From NCBI GenBank assembly GCA_032622095.1, contig CP136062.1:53335349-53399348 (forward strand): a stretch of DNA of 64,000 nt, given 5' to 3'. The position numbers were made by a program, and so were the translations under genes. Under the pieces are notes generated by a model. The model searched no databases and had not been told where the DNA came from. It saw only the letters and a program-made list of their open reading frames with translations. This DNA comes from Siphonodentalium dalli. Its lineage: Eukaryota > Mollusca > Scaphopoda > Gadilida > Siphonodentaliidae. Shown in pieces: positions 59,128-64,000 of the stretch (position 1 is its first letter; every line of letters starts with the position of its first letter).

Positions 59128-60748
59128 CTATTTTCGAGGCATTTTTGAACTTTTTTCCCGAAAAAATTTTCACACGAAATTTCGTCTCGCCTTACTTAAG
59201 ACGTTGTCATGGTCATTTGCCACATTTTCCCAAATATTCCTGACCGAGCAGAGCGGGAATTTCTATTTGACCCACTTTTTCGAACTCGACCTAAAATATT
59301 TTCGGCTCAAAAAGTTCGGCCCAGGTGGCCATTTTTTAATATGGGACAGTTTACCACATTTTGCGAAATTTACCCGACCGAGCAGAGGAAAACTGAAATT
59401 CGACCCACTTTTTCGAACTCGACCCAAAAGTTTTTCGGCCCAATTATTTTGGCCGAGGTGGCCATTCATGACCCGCCACTTGTTTCGGCCAATTTCCGTT
59501 CATTTTCGGACTTTGCCTATTTTCGAGGCATTTTTGAAATATTTTCGCGGATTTGTTTTCACACGAAATTTCGTCTCGCCTTACTTAAGACGTTACCATG
59601 GTCATTTGCCACATTTTCCCAAATGTTCCTGACCGAGCAGAGCGGGAATTTCTATTTGACCCACTTTTTCGAACTCGACCCAAAATATATTCGGCTCAAA
59701 AAGTTCGGCCCAGGTGGCCATTTTTTAATATGGGACAGTTTGCCACATTTTCCGAAATTTACCCGACCGAGCAGAGCGAAAACTGAAATTCGACCCACTT
59801 GTTCGTACTCGACCCAAAAGTTTTTCGTCCCAAAATGTTTGGCCGAGGTGGCCATTAATGACCCAGCACTTGTTTCGGCCAATTTCCGTTCATTTTCGGA
59901 CTTTGCCTATTTTCGAAGCATTTTTGAAGTTTTTTCGCGGATTTGTTTTCTCACGAAATTTCGTCTCGCTTTACTTAAGACATTGTCATGGTCATTTGCC
60001 ACAATTTCCCAAATTTTCCTGACCGAGCAGAGCGGGAATGTCTATTTGACCCACTTTTCGATTCAAAATCTTTTCGGCCCAAAAAGTTCGGCCCAGGTGG
60101 CCATTTTTTTAATATGGGACAGTTTGCCACATTTTTTGTAATTTACCCGACCGAACAGAGCGAAAACTTAAATTCGACCCACTTTTTCGGACTCGACCCA
60201 AAAGTTTTTCGGCCCAAAATTTTTGGCCGAGGTGGCCATTAATGGCACAGCACTTGTTTCGGCCAATTTCCGTTTATTTTCGGACTTTGCCTATTTTCGA
60301 GGCATTTTTGAACTTTTTTCCCGAAATTTTTTTCACACGAAATTTCGTCTCGCCTTACTTAAGACGTTACCATGGTCATTTGCCACATTTTCCCAAATTT
60401 TCCTGACCGAGCAGAGCGGGAATTTCTATTTGACCCACTTTTTCGAACTCGACCCAAAATATTTTCGGCTCAGAAAGTTCGGCCCAGGTGGCCATTTTTT
60501 ATTATGGGACAGTTTGCCACATTTTCTGAAATTTACCCGACCGAGCAGAGTGAAAACTGAAATTCAACCCACTTTTTCGTACTCGACCCAAAAGTTTTTT
60601 GGCCCAAAATGTTTGGCCGAGGTGGCCATTAATGACCCACCACTTGTTTCGGCCAATTTCCGTTCATTTTCGGACTTTGCCTAATTTCGAGGCATTTTTG
60701 AACTTTTATCCCCGATTTTTTTTCACAGGAAATTTCGTCTCGCCCTAC
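59128..60748. repeat. Right inverted arm: four units of a roughly 388-bp repeat
   Basis: The junction TTACTTAAGACGTT recurs at 59191, 59580, 59970 and 60355. A final unit ends in CGCCCTAC at 60748. The units carry two open frames on the plus strand (up to 310 codons) simply because the unit length keeps phase; these are not treated as genes. Inverse of 52761-54090. Confidence 0.9.
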
Positions 60749-61032
60749 CGAGTCCCGATCAACATGGCGTATGGTCCGTCGTCGCGTAATCGTCGTCGAC
60801 ACGAATGTTCGTGTTATCGTGTAGATATTATTTTTGTCATGGGTGCCAAGCCAAGTCAAAATGAAAAAAAAAGCGCATACGTATCTGGAACTTTTTTCCG
60901 CATCCCCCTGTTTCGGTGTGACATATGATATACATATAAATTGTTTCCTCAACCGGGCATCTAAAATCGCACTTTAGAATTTACATCGGATAAGGTCCAT
61001 TTCGATGTGATATAATAACATTTACCGGTCTG
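60749..61032. other. No gene recognised
   Basis: Unique flank with CGTCG words. Nothing supported. Confidence 0.4.
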
Positions 61033-62000
61033 TCAGACATCAATGGGTCATGCAGTCTGCATGGCGCAGCTTGGCAGACATACCTAAATCCACACAGGAG
61101 AGCGGCCACATTGATGTGAGACATGCGATAATTGTTGTAACAAAAATGAGTAGTTTGGTTAGACGTATAATAACATATAGCGCCATATGCGTGTGATGTG
61201 TGGGAGAAATCATTCATAGCGATTAAACCAGAAATATCACACAGGAGAATGCCCGCGCATACATCCGTGTGTTATATGCGAGAAGTCTTTCGCTCTGGCA
61301 GTTAAACTAAGAACACATGTGCATATATCAATTCACACATGGCAGCTAGCGACCATATCCGTGTGATATATATAAAATAGTCTCACAAAGAGAGATCAAT
61401 ATGGAGGATATAGTCGCATCACGAGATTTAGGTGTCAATCCGTTACCGCGGCAACGCGCACAGAGGCGAACTAAATATAAGTCTCGGTACGCATTCCGAA
61501 ACGCCACGTGTACAATTTTGATACCAACATAATCATTAAGACGTGATGAAGTGCAGCGTACGAGTCGACCTGAGCAGCAAGTTTGAATGACATAAATACA
61601 CATATTATCGCGGGGAACACGTATAGTGGCGCAACACATAAAATTAAAGAAATAATTATAAGATAATGTATTTGGAAAATCATCGACTCTCCTGATTGTA
61701 CTACCGGGATAAATTATGTTAGTAAATTAAAAGTGTATGCTTCTTTAATTCCGTTAACTTAGAAGCGCACAAGAAAATCAATACAGGAACACGTTTACGA
61801 CCATACAGGTGTGACCTATTCGAGAAATGATTTTGCCAATCCGGCAAATTGAAATTCACACAGGCGAGCGGCCATATCTTTTTCTCAGTCCAATCGGCTA
61901 AAATAATATGAACTAATTCACACGGACGAGTGACCATATATCCATATGACATAAGTATGTGTTAACTCTTTTCCTCAGTTCAATCAGCTAAAACAATGAA
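61033..62000 (+). pseudogene. Decayed C2H2 zinc-finger gene, diverged fingers
   Basis: The words CACACAGGAGAGCGGCCACA and CACACAGGAGAATGCCCGCG are eroded TGEKP linkers. One finger at about 61268-61325 still reads CVICEKSFALAVKLRTHVH. Others (61190, 61370, 61810, 61880) keep only the linker or first cysteine, with stops and shifts between. Same strand as the 87-bp array that follows, so it is the older part of the same locus. Confidence 0.65.
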
Positions 62001-62655
62001 CTAATTGACACAGGCGAGCGACCATATCCATGTGAAATAATGATGCGTTAAATTTTGTTCTCAGTCCAATCAGCTGAAACAATATGAACTAATTCACACA
62101 GGCGAGCGACCATATCCATGTGACATAATGATGTGTTAAATTTTCTCTCAGTCCAATCAGCTGAAACAATATGAACTAATTCACACAGGCGAGCGACCAT
62201 ATCCATGTGACATAATGATGTGTTAAATTTTCTCTCAGTCCAATCAGCTGAAACAATATGAACTAATTCACACAGGCGAGCGACCATATCCATGTGACAT
62301 AATGATGTGTTAAATTTTCTCTCAGTCCAATCAGCTGAAACAATATGAACTAATTCACACAGGCGAGCGACCATATATATCCATGTGACATAATTATGTG
62401 CTAAACAAATTTCTCAGTCCAGTCAGCTGAAATAATATGAACTAATTCACACAGGCGAGCGACCATATCCATGTGACATAATTATGTGCTAAATTTTGTT
62501 CTCAGTCCAAACAGCTGAAACAATATGAACTAATTCACACAGGCGAGTGACCATATCCATGTGACATAATTATGTGTTAAAATTTTTGTTCTCAGTCAAA
62601 TCAGCTGAAACAATATTAATTATTCACAGAGATGAGAGGCCATATACGTGTGATG
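61975..62655 (+). repeat. 87-bp tandem array of a dead zinc finger, about eight units
   Basis: Translated on the plus strand each unit reads CDIMMC, a stop, then IFSQSNQLKQYELIHTGERP. It is a C2H2 finger with an extra codon between the cysteines (C-x4-C), a stop after the second cysteine and Tyr for the first zinc-binding His. Landmark ATGTGACATAATGATG recurs at 62118, 62205 and 62292; units between about 62050 and 62370 are almost identical and the outer ones diverge. The last unit at about 62635 ends in a fresh finger start (RPYTCDA). Confidence 0.85.
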
Positions 62656-63472
62656 CGAAAATCATTCATGAAATCAGGTTAGCCGGTGACTGATACGGCC
62701 ATTGTTATTTAAATATTTATTTACCAATTCCCTAGTACTTTTCGGTTATTCATAGAATCTGATGACTTTACGAATATCATGCACAACAATTTTGTGAACT
62801 CAAAGGTATAATCTATGCCTGGATAATATAATAACATTTGATTTTAATCAGGCTGGTGCAATTTTTCCAGTGGGGAGCTTTTTCTTGGGTAGGTAGGGCG
62901 TGGGAAATCATTTCTTTTTAAATATGGTCTAAACATATACGAGAGGTCGGCTTAGAAAAAGAGTTTTTGACGAAATAACGGAGATATTTGAAGTAGTGTT
63001 TTTGACGAAATAATGGGAATATTTGAAGAAGTGTCTCCCAACCAATAGAAGAATTTGACTTATATTTCACCCGAGATGATCTATTGTGCTGTTGCAATTT
63101 CTCATACAAATCGCCGTTATTTAGTAAAGGTACATTCTTTATAGAGTTATTACCATTCAGATTAAATATGAAACTAACATGCAGGATTATTTATATATGT
63201 CGTGATTTAGAGGACAATCCCAAGCTCGCGTGCCACGCGTGGTCGGATTGACCATTAATTAATGAAAATTTAGGTACGGATTGTCCATTTATTAATGGAC
63301 AGTCTTATGTGCATTAGGTGCCCATATGTACCGGCAAATCGATCCAAATTTAAAACGTGTCATTTATAAGCGGTTGATGCATGCCGCGTTATTCAGAACT
63401 CAAACACTGGCTGGTGATACTATACTGGTTTCTCTTCGTCGCACAATTGTATGATTATAATATTATGATATA
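62656..63472. other. No gene recognised
   Basis: Includes a 37-bp direct repeat with TTTTTGACGAAATAA (62966 and 63000) and a GTCCATTTATTAATGGAC palindrome near 63283. No coding signal. Confidence 0.5.
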
Positions 63473-63801
63473 AGTGCCACCACCGACGCTGCGATTACAA
63501 TCGTAAGTGGGGCAAATCGCAGGTGGAGAAAAGTGGCTTGCCCGCAGACGCTACGGTGATGCGATGTCTGCAGCTACGATTTTATCCACGTGATCGAGCA
63601 CGTGCTAGCATGTAAATTATGAGACCAGTGCGACCATGGTCATGTGACAGCTACGATCGCGCGCGTTGCCAAGGTCACGCCACGATTTTCCTGGTAAAAA
63701 TAAAACATTGCTTGATCGCTACGAAATGGCTGCGATATTGTCGCGAGCATGCGCAGTGGATGCTCCACCTGCGATTTTTTCCATGCGTCTGCGGTGGCAC
63801 T
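63473..63801. mobile_element. MITE with AGTGCCACC termini
   Basis: The left AGTGCCACCACCGACGC and right end (GCGTCTGCGGTGGCACT) are inverted. Subterminal GCGATTACAATCGTAAGTGG on the left links it to the 48367 family. GC-rich interior with many GCGAT/ATCGC words. Confidence 0.7.
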
Positions 63802-63862
63802 AAACAACATCTATTCGCAAGAACTATCGAGATGTGTCTGTTGATGCAACTGTGTAATTCTT

Positions 63863-64000
63863 TCCTCGTGTAAAGGGTATAACATGGTTACCCAGCGTTG
63901 TCCTCGTGTAAAGGGTATAACATGGTTACCCAGCGTTGTCCTCGTGTAAAGGGTAGCATGGTTTCCCAGCGTTGTCCGGGTTTAACATGGGTACCCAGCG
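63863..64000. repeat. 38-bp minisatellite running off the window edge
   Basis: TCCTCGTGTAAAGGGTATAA then CATGGTTACCCAGCGTTG repeats at 63863, 63901 and 63939, with the third and fourth copies shortened. The true extent is unknown. Confidence 0.9.

Larger units (their letters stand above)
52761..60748. mobile_element. Dead virus-like DNA transposon with tandem-repeat inverted ends
   Basis: Inverted arms made of a roughly 388-bp tandem repeat enclose a 5-kb coding core. On the plus strand are two small structural-type genes, a coiled-coil/membrane protein and a DDE integrase. On the minus strand, converging, are a family B DNA polymerase, an SF1 helicase and an HNH nuclease. An integrase with a family B polymerase is the defining pair of Maverick/Polinton elements and adintoviruses. 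The helicase-HNH extension and array-type ends are not part of the standard Polinton plan I know. All main genes are broken. Matching ends could be placed at 52806 and 60748 (GTAGGGCGAGAC and inverse), but no target duplication is evident. Confidence 0.75.

Noticed and set aside
59033-60141. Long plus-strand frames (199 and 310 codons) in the right arm, and similar minus-strand frames at 52755-53674
   Set aside because: They run through the 388-bp array in two frames at once and repeat with it; no domain is visible and the frames continue into non-homologous flank. Better explained as repeat DNA that lacks stops.
62048-62374. 108-codon minus-strand frame with identical repeats
   Set aside because: It is the antisense of the dead zinc-finger array; the sense strand gives recognisable finger residues.
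62050-62655. Possible CRISPR array (regular repeats)
   Set aside because: There are no unique spacers; the whole 87-bp unit repeats and encodes a zinc-finger relic in an animal genome. The same applies to 31100-31428 and 63863-64000.

Overview
The window is animal nuclear DNA, most likely from a marine bivalve mollusc. The reasons are a C2H2 zinc-finger gene with a GT-AG intron, AT-rich sequence full of TACATGTA-type words, and several interspersed arrays (the GGGCCATAACTC family and the AAGATGGCCGCTGGCGG family) that I associate with bivalve genomes. No bacterial gene organisation, tRNA, rRNA or CRISPR array was seen. The species assignment is an inference.

Only one gene looks intact: a two-exon zinc-finger gene on the minus strand (exon 1 at 8039-8504, exon 2 at 2897-3594), whose splice restores a perfect finger linker. 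Its intron and 3' flank are packed with small TTAA-flanked inverted-repeat elements. From 10 to 17 kb the sequence is mostly tandem-core repeat elements. An 8 kb inverted-ended segment (17.2-25.3 kb, CAGT termini, TA flanks) interrupts a tandem repeat and holds broken minus-strand genes: a MULE-type transposase piece and a FEN/XPG-like nuclease. Around 27.9 kb lies a broken zinc-binding gene, at 31.1-31.7 kb a 23-bp minisatellite and a palindromic hAT-type MITE, and at 31.8-32.0 kb a reading frame resembling the TDP-43 N-terminal domain.

From 32,551 to 43,471 there is a near-identical tandem array of a 4,456-bp unit (2.45 copies), itself built from 160-bp satellite monomers and a segment rich in short tight hairpins. 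Both array ends fall on the same TTTATATAAA word. Between 43 and 52 kb are further MITEs (a 1,088-bp hAT-type element with an exact 8-bp target duplication, and TTAA elements) and eroded zinc-finger remnants.

The most interesting locus is 52.76-60.75 kb: a dead, virus-like large DNA transposon (Maverick/adintovirus-like in gene content). Its inverted ends are arrays of a roughly 388-bp repeat. The plus strand carries structural-type small genes and a DDE integrase with ATGA overlaps and palindromic intergenic motifs. The convergent minus strand carries, collinearly, a family B DNA polymerase, an SF1 helicase and an HNH nuclease. All key genes carry stops or frameshifts, and a TTAA MITE has landed inside the left arm.

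From 61 to 62.7 kb the sequence is a zinc-finger pseudogene in which one dead finger has been amplified into an 87-bp tandem repeat. The window ends in another MITE and a 38-bp minisatellite that runs off the edge.
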